Positions 18,338 through 26,267 of a DNA stretch of 64,000 nt are shown here, piece after piece. Location: the NCBI GenBank assembly GCA_040755725.1, contig JBFMAI010000039.1:62001-126000 (forward strand), written 5' to 3'. Position 1 is the first letter of the stretch; every line of letters begins with the position of its first letter. This DNA comes from JBFMAI01 sp040755725. GTDB lineage: Bacteria > Planctomycetota > Phycisphaerae > UBA1845 > Fen-1342. The position numbers were made by a program, and so were the translations under genes. A model generated the notes under the pieces. The model worked only from the letters and a program-made list of their open reading frames with translations, was not told the origin of the DNA and did not search any database.

Positions 18338-18432
18338 CAAAAGGAAAAAGGCGGAATTCAAGAAGGCCCCGCTCAGAGATCGTCCGGCGAGCGGTCCCTC
18401 TTTCTCATTTTGCCTTTTTCCTTTCTCGTTCC
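18338..18432. repeat. Purine-rich inverted repeat element in the fliO-fliP gap
   Basis: AAAGGAAAAAGGC at about 18340-18352 is the reverse complement of GCCTTTTTCCTTT at about 18412-18425. The arms are AT-rich islands in GC-rich DNA and flank a GC-rich centre. Related elements lie at other flagellar junctions (23.0, 26.2, 29.5, 32.8 and 35.3 kb). It might be a terminator, an RNA processing site or a mobile miniature element. Confidence 0.8.
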
Positions 18433-18438
18433 GTTTCG

Positions 18439-19176
18439 TCATTCACGCCCGACGGCCACCGACCGCAGGCGTTGCACGGCGTCGGCGAGCGTCTGCCGCA
18501 CGCCAGCCAACCGCCGCTCTTCGGGCACCGCCAGTTCATCGAGTGCGTGCCCGGTCGCGGACGAGTACCCGACGGCCTCCCGCTCCAGGCAGCGGTCGAA
18601 CTCGGCGCTGTGGCTGTCCGGCCGGCGTTGCGCTGCCTGCCCGGCCAGGGCGGCCGTCAGGTCGGGGTCTTGGATCACGTCCAGGGGCCGCACCGCGTCG
18701 GCGGTGGCGCCGAGCAGCACGAGCCGCGGCCCCACGCGCACGAGGTACAAGGACTGTCGCGGGGACAACGCGGCCCGGCTCAACACTTCAATCAGTCCGG
18801 GATGGCGGACGCGCGGCGACCAGCGGCCGCCACGGGCGGCCGCGACGCGATACCCCCACGCCAGCAGCACGATCAGGGCAACCACGCCCCCCAGCGCCAG
18901 GGTCGTGCGGAAGCCGGCGCCGCGAACCGCGGACGGCGGAGACTCGGCGCGCCCGGCCGGGGCCGAGCGGCGCGGCAGCGGGCGGGCGTCCATGCGCGGG
19001 GCCACGATGTCGGGTGAAGCCCAAGCATCGTCGGGGATGGGAACGCGCTGGGTGGCGGCCGGCGGGCCGACTTGGCCGTCGGTCGCCGGGGGCGTGGGTT
19101 GGGCGGCCGCGGCCGTCGCCAGGCCGAGGATTCCCAGCACAATCAGGGTGGCCATCCGTGGCGCTGTGATTTCCAT
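18439..19176 (-). CDS. fliO: FliO/MopB-family flagellar assembly protein
   Basis: 245 residues, longer than the E. coli protein. A cleavable-looking signal (ATLIVLGILGLATAAAAQ) precedes a Pro-rich periplasmic stretch, one central membrane helix (TTLALGGVVALIVLLAWGY) and the FliO core LIEVLSRAALSPRQSLYLVRVGPRLVLLG, of which SRAALSPRQSLYLVRVG is diagnostic. The remaining C-terminal tail is Arg- and Ala-rich. FliO helps assemble the FliP ring. The place between fliN and fliP is canonical. Confidence 0.9.
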   Translation of the reverse strand: MEITAPRMATLIVLGILGLATAAAAQPTPPATDGQVGPPAATQRVPIPDDAWASPDIVAPRMDARPLPRRSAPAGRAESPPSAVRGAGFRTTLALGGVVALIVLLAWGYRVAAARGGRWSPRVRHPGLIEVLSRAALSPRQSLYLVRVGPRLVLLGATADAVRPLDVIQDPDLTAALAGQAAQRRPDSHSAEFDRCLEREAVGYSSATGHALDELAVPEERRLAGVRQTLADAVQRLRSVAVGRE

Positions 19177-19185
19177 AGGTCGCGG

Positions 19186-20121
19186 TCAGGCCGGTTCCAG
19201 CTCCGGGACCGGGCTATGAATCGCGTTGATACGGACGCAGAAGTTGTCGTTAAGCACGAGGACCTCGCCCCGGGCGATGAGCCGCTCGTTGACGTAGATG
19301 TCCACGGGGTCGCCGGCCAGCTTGTCCAGCTCAACCACCGACCCGACGCCCAGCCGCAGCACGTCTTCGATGTACATGTTGGTGCGGCCCAGCTCGATCT
19401 TGACATCAAGCTGCACGTCGTCGAGCAGGTCGATCGTCGAAGCCGCCGGCGGCTCGCCCCGCGGCAGCTCCGGAGCGGTGAACGGCTTGGCGTCCTCCGG
19501 GGAGACGCGCACCGGCACCGCGCCGACGACGGCCGGGCCCGCATTCTCCGCTGGTGCCGCTGTCGCTTGGCCGCCGGAGGCTTCCGCCATCGCTTCCGCG
19601 ATGGACCGCTCAAGGTCCGCGTCGGCCTCGGTGCTCGCGGCGACGGCCGAGAGCCCCTCGGCCGCGGGGCTGGGGCTCGGGCCGCCGGCCAGTTCAGCGG
19701 ACAGGGCGTCGAGTTCGTCTTGGCTCAGTGAATTGCCCGCGTCGGGTGCTGGCGACGCGGCCGGTTCGGCGGTCACCGCGCCCGGCTCCGCGGGCGGCGA
19801 CTCGGCTTCGGTCGCGGGCACCACGGTCGCCTCGGGCGTAGTCTCCGTTGACTCCGCCGCCGAGGTATTCGGTGTGGCCGGCTCCCCCGTCGTCTCGGGT
19901 GTGGCTGGTTCACTCGGAGTTTCCGACGCGGTGGGTTCCGTCGGCGTCTCGGAGGCCGCCGGTTCGCTCGGCACCACCGCCGCCACGGGTTCGCTCGGCG
20001 TCTGGGGTGCCGTCCCCCGCGCCTCGGGAGCCGCGGCCTCGGGCGCGTCCGGCGCGGCGGCGCTGGGCCCGGCGCCGGCGGGCGTCTCGGGGGCGTTGGA
20101 TTCGGGCGTTTCGTCGGGCAT
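19186..20121 (-). CDS. fliN: FliN-type C-ring protein with long extension and FliM/FliY-like CheY-binding motif
   Basis: Up to 311 residues, against about 80-140 for typical FliN. The C-terminal SpoA domain is clear (about 235-305: LDVKIELGRTNMYIEDVLRL, then GEVLVLNDNFCVRI). Residues 40-125 are a low-complexity Ser/Glu/Pro/Thr/Ala tract with repeated SEPAASETP-like units. Residues 132-140 read LSQDELDAL, close to the LSQDEIDALL motif by which FliM and FliY bind phospho-CheY. A GTG at 19776 with GGAG upstream would give a 196-residue protein with this motif near its N-terminus. fliM is absent from its usual place, so this protein may have taken over part of its role. Confidence 0.9.
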   Translation of the reverse strand: MPDETPESNAPETPAGAGPSAAAPDAPEAAAPEARGTAPQTPSEPVAAVVPSEPAASETPTEPTASETPSEPATPETTGEPATPNTSAAESTETTPEATVVPATEAESPPAEPGAVTAEPAASPAPDAGNSLSQDELDALSAELAGGPSPSPAAEGLSAVAASTEADADLERSIAEAMAEASGGQATAAPAENAGPAVVGAVPVRVSPEDAKPFTAPELPRGEPPAASTIDLLDDVQLDVKIELGRTNMYIEDVLRLGVGSVVELDKLAGDPVDIYVNERLIARGEVLVLNDNFCVRINAIHSPVPELEPA

Positions 20122-20161
20122 CAGGGCTGACCGTTCGCCGACTTACAGGGCTCGGACTCCG

Positions 20162-20680
20162 CTAGTCCGAACGCATCGGGACAAAGCGCGGGATGAGTAC
20201 GCGCTGTACGAGGATTTCATCGCGGCTGATCTCGCGGAGGCCTTCGAGCAACTGCTGTCGCAGGGCCCGCAGGTCGTCCTCGCGCAACATGCGGTCGTTG
20301 GCGCCGCGGACGATGCGGGCGATGCGATCACCGATCTCCGCGCCGCGCTCTTTGGCCAGCGTCTCCGTCCGCTCTTTGGCGTCCAGCGGGACAACGACGC
20401 TGATGTCCAGGTCGTAAATGTAAAGTCGGCCGCTCTTGTCGTTCGGGACGCGGAAGCCCTTGACCAGCAGCACCTCGGCGACGCCGACCGGCTGCGTGGC
20501 CACCGGGCCCTGCACCGCGTGCTGTCCCTCGCCGTGGGCGGCCTCCGGTCCCCCGCCGGCGACCTTGAACAGGACGCCGAAGACGACGGCCTCGGCCAAG
20601 GCCACGCCCACGACGATGATGGCCGTCTTGGGGAGCTTCTTCTTCGGAGCGGCTTCGGGTGACGGAGCGTCGCCGGCCAT
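20162..20680 (-). CDS. fliL: Flagellar basal body-associated protein FliL
   Basis: 172 residues. A short cytoplasmic Pro/Lys-rich N-terminus is followed by one membrane helix (TAIIVVGVALAEAVVFGVLF) and a periplasmic domain with FliL features: YIYDLDISVVVPLD, then LRALRQQLLEGLREI and the terminal QRVLIPRFVPM. FliL surrounds the stator and supports torque. It lies 40 bases before fliN with no fliM between, and 215 bases after flbD with no motA/motB between. Confidence 0.9.
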   Translation of the reverse strand: MAGDAPSPEAAPKKKLPKTAIIVVGVALAEAVVFGVLFKVAGGGPEAAHGEGQHAVQGPVATQPVGVAEVLLVKGFRVPNDKSGRLYIYDLDISVVVPLDAKERTETLAKERGAEIGDRIARIVRGANDRMLREDDLRALRQQLLEGLREISRDEILVQRVLIPRFVPMRSD

Positions 20681-20895
20681 CGCCTCGCCTCAACTACCAT
20701 GACTGCGGCCGCCGAGCGGCCTGGGCGGCGTGACCCGGCCGGCCGAGCGCCGGGGGGCACGCGTTCACCCCCATTATCGACCTTCGCGCGCGGGGGGTTC
20801 ACCGCCCGCGCGGCCCGCAGCACACGCCCCACCTCTTATCAGACGCGCCCCGCCTCACAGGGCACAATATGCGCCGCCGCGCAAAGTCGTCTGCG

Positions 20896-21117
20896 CTATT
20901 GCCGTTCGGGCGCCATCGACGGCGCGGGGGCCGCGAACGCGCGCAGCGAGCGGAAATACTCGATGGCCCGCCGGACCACTTCGTCCAGCGCTTCCCGCAC
21001 CACGACCTGCTCGCCGTTCAGCAGGGCGATCATTGTGTCGGGGGTCTCCTCGATGCTCTTGATCTGGTCGGCGTTCAAGACGAAAGGCCGTCCGTTGAGG
21101 CGGGTGAGCCGGATCAT
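20896..21117 (-). CDS. flbD: FlbD/SwrD-family small flagellar protein
   Basis: 73 residues from the ATG at 21117. The sequence MIRLTRLNGRPFVLNADQIK followed by IEETPDTMIALLNGEQVVV is the complete FlbD/SwrD fold; the C-terminal tail is Ala/Pro-rich. This is the small protein found after flgE in many bacteria and not the unrelated Caulobacter regulator. In Bacillus, SwrD raises motor torque. Longer in-frame starts exist upstream but add sequence with no family match. It follows flgE after 192 bases. Confidence 0.88.
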   Translation of the reverse strand: MIRLTRLNGRPFVLNADQIKSIEETPDTMIALLNGEQVVVREALDEVVRRAIEYFRSLRAFAAPAPSMAPERQ

Positions 21118-21309
21118 GCGATGCCTCCGCTGCCCGCGACCGGCGAGAGCACCGCAGTCCACGATCCGAGACCTGCTTGAACCGACGTCCGCACGTTCAC
21201 TTCCGCGATCCTCGATGCTTGCCGCCGCTTGAAGACTGCCAGCGGAAGCCACCACGGTAGTGATGGGCGACCTGGCCTCGCGCTGGCGTGCGGGGCCCAG
21301 ACAGGCGTT

Positions 21310-22992
21310 CTACCGCAGCGTCATGAGCAACTGGTCCATCATCTCATTGGCCACGCTGATGACCCGGCTGTTGGCCTGAAACCCGGCACTGGAGGTAATC
21401 AACCCGATGAACTCGCGGGCCAGGTCCACATTGGACATCTCCAGCGCCCCCCCGTGGATCAGCCCCGCCCCCAACGTCCCCGGGATGGAGACGGCCGGCG
21501 GACCGGAGTTCGGCGCCACGCTGAAGAGGTTGTCGGTCTCGGCGACCAGGCCGGCCTCGTTGGCAAACGTCGCCAACGCCACCTGACCGATCGGTCGCGT
21601 CAGGCCGTTGGTGAATACCCCCGTGATCGTCCCATCGTTGCCGACCGCGAAGCTGATCAGCGAGCCGGGGGGGTAGCCGTCCTGCTCGGCGAGAATGACG
21701 TTCGACGTCTCCGTGGACAGGCCGTTGAGCTCCTCAAGGTTCAGCGTGAACTGCACGGGAGAGGCGGCCCCCGTGTCGGTGCGGTTCAGCGAAAACGTGT
21801 TGCCGCTGGCGCTGACGAAACGCCCCTCGGTGTTGAAGGTCACCGTCCCCGTCCCGAGCATTTGCGGCTCTTGCCCCGGGGCCGCGGATTCGAGGTAGTA
21901 CCGCCAGACCGGGCCGGTGTTCGGTGTGCTTTCGAGCGTGAACGCGGCATTCACGGGGATGGGGTTGCCGAGCGAATCGTACACGGTGAACGACGTGAAG
22001 ACGCCGCCGCCCACGGCCGCGGCTGTCTGCGTCATCTGAAACGGCAGCGGCTGGCCGGCGTTGGTGCTCACCAGGTCGGTGCTTCGGACGCGGAGGGCGT
22101 TGGGCAAACCGGCGTTGCTGCGGATGACGAGGGCCCCATTCTCGATCACCACGCCCGGGGTCCCTGGCAACGCGGGGTCCACCTGGATGCCCAGGGACTC
22201 CTGAAGCCACGCGGCAAAATCGCCGAGCGTGGAGCCGGTGGTCCCCACGGTGAATTGCCGTGCCGGCAGGACGCGCTCCCCGCGCGTGGCCCCGCTGACC
22301 GTGATGACGTCGCCGGTGGCGAAAAGGGTCATTCCGGGTTGTGTCGCCGAACGCAGGTCCGACAGGGCCGTCGCCGCGGTCGCCGCGGCCCCGCCGCCGT
22401 TGACGAACGCCTGCGACGCGAACGCAGCCCCCTGCGTGGCGATGGCCTCGGCGGCGGAGAGGTCGCCGTCGAGTGCGACGTTCTGGGTGGCGCGGGCCAC
22501 GTTAAGGCGTCCGAGGGGGATGTCCAGCGGACGGAGTGTGCCGGGGATGATCGTGAAGTTGTCGTCCACGCCGAAGCCCTGCACGCGATACCCGTCCATC
22601 GTCACGAGCTGGTTGGCGGCGTTGAGCACGAAGGAGCCGTCGCGGGTGTAGAAGACGCGGCCGTTGGGGTCGTGGACGACGAAGTAGCCGGCCCCCTCAA
22701 TCGCCATGTCGCTGGGAACGCCCGTGGTCTCGACGGCCCCGCCGGTGGTCAGCCGTTGTGTCGTCCCCACCAGGGCCCCGTGGCCGATCTGCGAGGGGTT
22801 GGTGCCGCCGCTGGTGTCGCTGGGCGGGGTGCCGCGGGAGAGGGTCTCGGAGAACTGCGTCTGGAACAGCGTCCGCGAGCCCTTGAAGGCGGTCGTGTTG
22901 ACGTTGGAGATGTTGTGACCGATGGTCTCAACCCGCGTCTGGTTGACGTTCAGGCCGCTCAGGCCGGTGTACATGGCGGAGGTCAGGCCCAT
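21310..22992 (-). CDS. flgE: Flagellar hook protein FlgE
   Basis: 560 residues. The N-terminal rod/hook signature MYTGLSGLNVNQTRVETIGH and NISNVNTTAFKGSRTLFQTQ is intact, as is the C-terminal helix (NVDLAREFIGLITSSAGFQA, then the NEMMDQLL segment). The centre holds the FlgE D1/D2 domains, including FVVHDPNGRVFYTRDGSF and FTSFTVYDSLGNPIPVNAAF. It is exported through the flagellar apparatus and builds the hook whose length FliK controls. An inverted repeat element separates it from flgD upstream. Confidence 0.96.
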   Translation of the reverse strand: MGLTSAMYTGLSGLNVNQTRVETIGHNISNVNTTAFKGSRTLFQTQFSETLSRGTPPSDTSGGTNPSQIGHGALVGTTQRLTTGGAVETTGVPSDMAIEGAGYFVVHDPNGRVFYTRDGSFVLNAANQLVTMDGYRVQGFGVDDNFTIIPGTLRPLDIPLGRLNVARATQNVALDGDLSAAEAIATQGAAFASQAFVNGGGAAATAATALSDLRSATQPGMTLFATGDVITVSGATRGERVLPARQFTVGTTGSTLGDFAAWLQESLGIQVDPALPGTPGVVIENGALVIRSNAGLPNALRVRSTDLVSTNAGQPLPFQMTQTAAAVGGGVFTSFTVYDSLGNPIPVNAAFTLESTPNTGPVWRYYLESAAPGQEPQMLGTGTVTFNTEGRFVSASGNTFSLNRTDTGAASPVQFTLNLEELNGLSTETSNVILAEQDGYPPGSLISFAVGNDGTITGVFTNGLTRPIGQVALATFANEAGLVAETDNLFSVAPNSGPPAVSIPGTLGAGLIHGGALEMSNVDLAREFIGLITSSAGFQANSRVISVANEMMDQLLMTLR

Positions 22993-23016
22993 GAGATATC
23001 CTCGAATATCATGTCA

Positions 23017-23104
23017 GAAGGACAAAGGAGAAACGCAAAATGAGAAAAGCCGGCCTGCGCCGCTTCACTTTGCATTGAGCGCTTTTCCTTTTGCCTTCTC
23101 CTTG
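23017..23104. repeat. Purine-rich inverted repeat element in the flgD-flgE gap, running into the flgD 3' end
   Basis: The left arm contains CAAAGGAGAAACGCAAAATG and the right arm CATTGAGCGCTTTTCCTTTTGCC. The right arm encodes the last residues of FlgD (KEKAKGKALNAK) and its stop codon. It belongs to the same family as 18338-18432. Confidence 0.78.
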
Positions 23105-23550
23105 GTGCCGGTTTCCTGGGCCGACGTGATGCGCGTCACGTCCGCCGCCCGCACCGCCTGGCCGGTGTCCAGCTCGAGCACCGCGGTGCCGTCCGGGTCG
23201 AACCGGACGCCGGTCACGATTCCCTGCACCTCGCTGACGGTGCCGTCGGACGCCGTAACACTGGCGACGACGAACTTGCCGAGCAGGTCGCTCGCGCCGG
23301 CGGTGCGCTGCTGGCGGCTCAACTCGCTCAAGGTGTCGGTCAACTGCTTGGACAGCTCGATCGTGCGGATCTGCGACACCTGGCCGATCATGTCGGCGGT
23401 CTTCGCCGGCTCGAAGGGGTCCTGCTGCTGGAGTTCCGTCACCAGCAACTTGAAGAAATCCTCGCTGCGCAGCGCATTCAAGTCGCGCCCCGCACCGGCC
23501 ACCTCCGCGGACCGCGTCGCCCCCACGGTTCCCGTTTGCATGGCCAACAC
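23065..23550 (-). CDS. flgD: Hook-capping protein FlgD (short form)
   Basis: 161 residues, shorter than the typical 220-230. The N-terminal FlgD signature is clear: FFKLLVTELQQQDPFEP, then MIGQVSQIRTIELSKQL. A shortened C-terminal part follows (LLGKFVVASVTASDGTVSEV and a VTGVRFDPDGTAVLELD strand pair), so the second domain of longer FlgD proteins seems reduced. The last dozen residues, rich in Lys and Ala and ending NAK, are encoded by the inverted repeat element. FlgD caps the growing hook. Confidence 0.93.
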   Translation of the reverse strand: MLAMQTGTVGATRSAEVAGAGRDLNALRSEDFFKLLVTELQQQDPFEPAKTADMIGQVSQIRTIELSKQLTDTLSELSRQQRTAGASDLLGKFVVASVTASDGTVSEVQGIVTGVRFDPDGTAVLELDTGQAVRAADVTRITSAQETGTKEKAKGKALNAK

Positions 23551-23610
23551 CTCGCCCAGGGCGCCCGCCGTGACGGGCGCCGGTCGCGTGGGCGGCGGTC
23601 CTCGCCGACC

Positions 23611-24888
23611 CTACGCCCAGAGGTTCACCCGCGACTCCGTCGCCGGTTCGACAATCCACTCCCGGCCCACCGCCGGGGCTTCCTCCGCCGACCAGTCGCC
23701 TGCTGGGGAGTCCGTTCCCCCGTGCGCCCCGCCTCCGGCAGAGCCTGTGTCCCGCTGGGCCGACGCCTGGTCGTGCCCGAAGGGGACATCCGAGGGCTGC
23801 GGCTGGGAGTCGGGGCCGTCGCCGGCCTCCGGGGCCCGGATTTCGATGCGGTCGAGGTAGATCCCCGACGCTTCGAGACCCTGCCGCAGTGTCTCGACCT
23901 GCTCGTGAAGCAAGCGCTGTGCCGCCGGGGTCTGCGTCTCAATCCGCAGGCTGAGGTTCTCCTTGCGCAAGTCCATATGGACACGAACGGTACCGAGCTC
24001 TGGCGGATCGAGGCGCAGTGTGGCCACGGAGCGCTCCTGACCGATCCGCGAGTGAACGAGGCGCAGGATTCGCTCAATGTTCACGTCTGGATTGCGCGTC
24101 GTCTCACCGGCCTCCGGCGGCGCGGCCGTTGCGCCGGTTGCCTTGCGGGCGGCGCCGGGAGCGGACGGCGCGGCAGCCACTGCGGCGGACGACGCCGCGC
24201 GCGGAGCGGCGGTCACGCCGGCCGTGGTGGCTCGGGTGCTGGCCGTCACCGCCGTCACCGCCGACTTGCCAGCCGAGCCCACCATCTGTTCCCTAGCGGC
24301 CGTCGCGCTGTGAGTCGCCATGCCCGGCGCGGCGGCGGCCAGTGCAGGCGGCGCCGGGCGCGTCGGGCCGGGCGCGGAGGCCGGCGTGCGTTGGGACTGA
24401 CCCGCCGCAAACGGGTCCATTCCCTTCGCCGGCTGCCCCGCCGACGTGGGGGCGCCCTTGCTCGAGTTCACGACAGCGGCCGGCGTGCCCCCGTGGCCGG
24501 GCGTGACGCGCTGGGGGTCGGGTGTGCTCGGACCGGGTTCCACTACGTGCGTCAGCGCGTGCCGGAAGCCCACCGTACGCTCACCGGTTTGCTGTCGAAG
24601 CTGGGCCTGACGCTGCTCGGCCCGGGCGGCCGGCGTGCCCGGGCGCTGCTCGCGCTCGGCGGCCTTCAATTCGTCGGAAGGACGCGGGGCACCGGCCGCC
24701 GCGGCGACCTGCTGCTGAATCTCGTCGTCGCGGCGTCGGAGGCGCGTCTCGCGCTGCCGGACGTTGTCATCGTGGCGGACCTGCTCAGTCGCTGAGCGTT
24801 GCAGAAGCTGGATGAGCTGCGGCAGGAGGGTCGTGCGGGCATCGCCGGCGGACGTCCGGCCGGCCGGGGCAAGCGGGTTGACCTGCAT
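23611..24888 (-). CDS. fliK: Flagellar hook-length control protein FliK
   Basis: 425 residues. The N-terminal three quarters are Ala/Pro/Thr/Gln-rich and of low complexity, as expected of the ruler part. The C-terminal FliK core (about 305-395) reads ATLRLDPPELGTVRVHMDLR, then RIETQTPAAQRLLHEQ and LRQGLEASGIYLDRIEI. FliK measures hook length and flips the FlhB switch. It sits between the MotE-like gene (8 bases upstream) and flgD (60 bases downstream). Confidence 0.92.
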   Translation of the reverse strand: MQVNPLAPAGRTSAGDARTTLLPQLIQLLQRSATEQVRHDDNVRQRETRLRRRDDEIQQQVAAAAGAPRPSDELKAAEREQRPGTPAARAEQRQAQLRQQTGERTVGFRHALTHVVEPGPSTPDPQRVTPGHGGTPAAVVNSSKGAPTSAGQPAKGMDPFAAGQSQRTPASAPGPTRPAPPALAAAAPGMATHSATAAREQMVGSAGKSAVTAVTASTRATTAGVTAAPRAASSAAVAAAPSAPGAARKATGATAAPPEAGETTRNPDVNIERILRLVHSRIGQERSVATLRLDPPELGTVRVHMDLRKENLSLRIETQTPAAQRLLHEQVETLRQGLEASGIYLDRIEIRAPEAGDGPDSQPQPSDVPFGHDQASAQRDTGSAGGGAHGGTDSPAGDWSAEEAPAVGREWIVEPATESRVNLWA

Positions 24889-24896
24889 GGGCGCAC

Positions 24897-25589
24897 CTAC
24901 GGGGCGCTGCTGCCGTCCGCCGTCCCTGACGTTCGGGCATAGCTGTCCATTCCTTGCAGACGGATCTGCTCCAGCAGATCGGTTTGGATCTTCAGTTCCT
25001 CGGGGGTCCGAAACTGGTCGAAGATGCGTTTCACCGTCGCCTCATCCAGCGCGTTGAGCAGCCGAATGGCGTCGGCGGGCTGCTTCTGCCAAGTGCGCAG
25101 GACGTGCTCCTTCGCCTGCCGCGGCTGGAGGTTCACCACGATCTCCAGCTCCTTCTGGAAACCCTCGTCCCGTGCCACTTCCTTGATCTTCTCGCGTTGC
25201 TTGGTGAACTCGGTCCGCTCCGTCACCAGGCGCTCGTGCTCCTGCATCACGTGTTGCAGGGCCTGATCGAGCAGCCGGCGTTGGGCCTCCAAGTCGCGGG
25301 CCGCCCGCTCCGCCTCGAGCATCTCCAGGTGCTCGCGCCGGCGAAGCTGACGGACTTCCTCCTCCGTGGGGGCGCGCGGCACTTCGGCCGCCGCCGGCAT
25401 GACGTCCGTTCCGCCTGTGTCCGTCTTCGCACCCGCCTCATCCAGCTCGCCGCGCAAGACGGCGGCGATCTTCTCAAGGCGCGAGCCGGTCAGGCGTCCG
25501 GTGGCGCGGAGGTAGCCCGCGAATCCGCCGCCGGCCAGCACGGCCGCCAGCGCCAGCGTGGCGACGAAGCCGTAGAGCTTGCGAAACAC
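24897..25589 (-). CDS. MotE/MgtE-N-like flagellar protein with coiled coil
   Basis: 230 residues. One N-terminal membrane helix (VATLALAAVLAGGGFAGYL) is followed by a long charged coiled coil (about 85-150) and a C-terminal helical domain with ADAIRLLNALDEATVKRIFDQFRTPEE, of which LLNALDEATVKRIF resembles the MgtE-N/FliG-like repeat. This layout matches the MotE family, often encoded between fliJ and fliK. MotE acts as a chaperone for the MotC stator protein in Rhizobia; in other phyla its role is unclear. It could organise a periplasmic scaffold. Confidence 0.75.
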   Translation of the reverse strand: MFRKLYGFVATLALAAVLAGGGFAGYLRATGRLTGSRLEKIAAVLRGELDEAGAKTDTGGTDVMPAAAEVPRAPTEEEVRQLRRREHLEMLEAERAARDLEAQRRLLDQALQHVMQEHERLVTERTEFTKQREKIKEVARDEGFQKELEIVVNLQPRQAKEHVLRTWQKQPADAIRLLNALDEATVKRIFDQFRTPEELKIQTDLLEQIRLQGMDSYARTSGTADGSSAP

Positions 25590-25662
25590 CGCGCGTCAAA
25601 GCTCCGTCCATGGGCCAGGACGCGGCACGGAGGCCGGCCGGACGCCGACACTCCCCGCCGAG

Positions 25663-26115
25663 TCAAAGCTGTTCGTAACCGAGCAACTGCCGTGCCAATT
25701 CGTCGGCGGCAGCCTGTTCCTGCCGCTCGCGCTGCTTGAGATAGGCGGCGTGGCGTCGCGCGCGCAGCGTCTCCACGGCCCGCATCCGGGTGCGGGCGTG
25801 CTGCCAGGCCGCCCGCAATTCTTGCAGGCCGCGCTCCAATTCCGCCCGTTGCAGGTGCCGTTGGGCGATCTGCCGACGCAGATACGCCACCCACGCCCGC
25901 CCGCGTTGCAGCGCCCCCGGGTCGAGCCGGCCCTGCCGCTGCTCGCGGAGCAGCGCTTCCTGCTGCCGCAGGATTTCGTCGGCGGTCTGGCGATTGAGGT
26001 GGTCAAGCTGCGCAATCTCCGCGCGACGGGCGGCAACTCTGCGCTTCGCCTGCTGCTCCTCCGACTGCCGCACACGGAGCAGGGTCTGTAGCCGAAACTG
26101 GAAGCGCCGCGCCAA
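25663..26115 (-). CDS. fliJ: Flagellar export chaperone-like coiled-coil protein FliJ
   Basis: 150 residues, nearly all predicted helical coiled coil and rich in Arg, Gln and Ala. The N-terminal FRLQTLLRVRQSEEQQAKRR is typical of FliJ, where FxLxxLLxxRxxxE is conserved. FliJ couples the FliI ATPase to the export gate and recycles chaperones. It directly follows fliI, with an inverted repeat element in the 117-base gap. Confidence 0.9.
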   Translation of the reverse strand: MARRFQFRLQTLLRVRQSEEQQAKRRVAARRAEIAQLDHLNRQTADEILRQQEALLREQRQGRLDPGALQRGRAWVAYLRRQIAQRHLQRAELERGLQELRAAWQHARTRMRAVETLRARRHAAYLKQRERQEQAAADELARQLLGYEQL

Positions 26116-26132
26116 AGGTCATGACCTCCAAG

Positions 26133-26267
26133 GCAATGCAAAAGGAAAAAGGCAGAATGGAAAAAGCACGCTCCGTGCGCCGGCGCTTTTCATTGTGCGT
26201 TCGTCCTCTTTCATTTCCCGCACTCCCCCCTGTCATTTTGCATTCTGCCTTCTTCCTTCTTCATTTC
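26133..26267. repeat. Purine-rich inverted repeat element in the fliI-fliJ gap, running into the fliI 3' end
   Basis: The left arm has CAATGCAAAAGGAAAAAGGC followed by AGAATGG, and the right arm has CATTTTGCATTCTGCCTTCT from about 26234. The right arm encodes the last residues of FliI and its stop. It is the longest and clearest copy of the family. Confidence 0.8.

Noticed and set aside
16544..19219. An 891-codon open frame on the plus strand opposite fliR, fliQ, fliP and fliO
   Set aside because: Low-complexity His/Gln/Arg-rich translation, antisense to four conserved export-gate genes.
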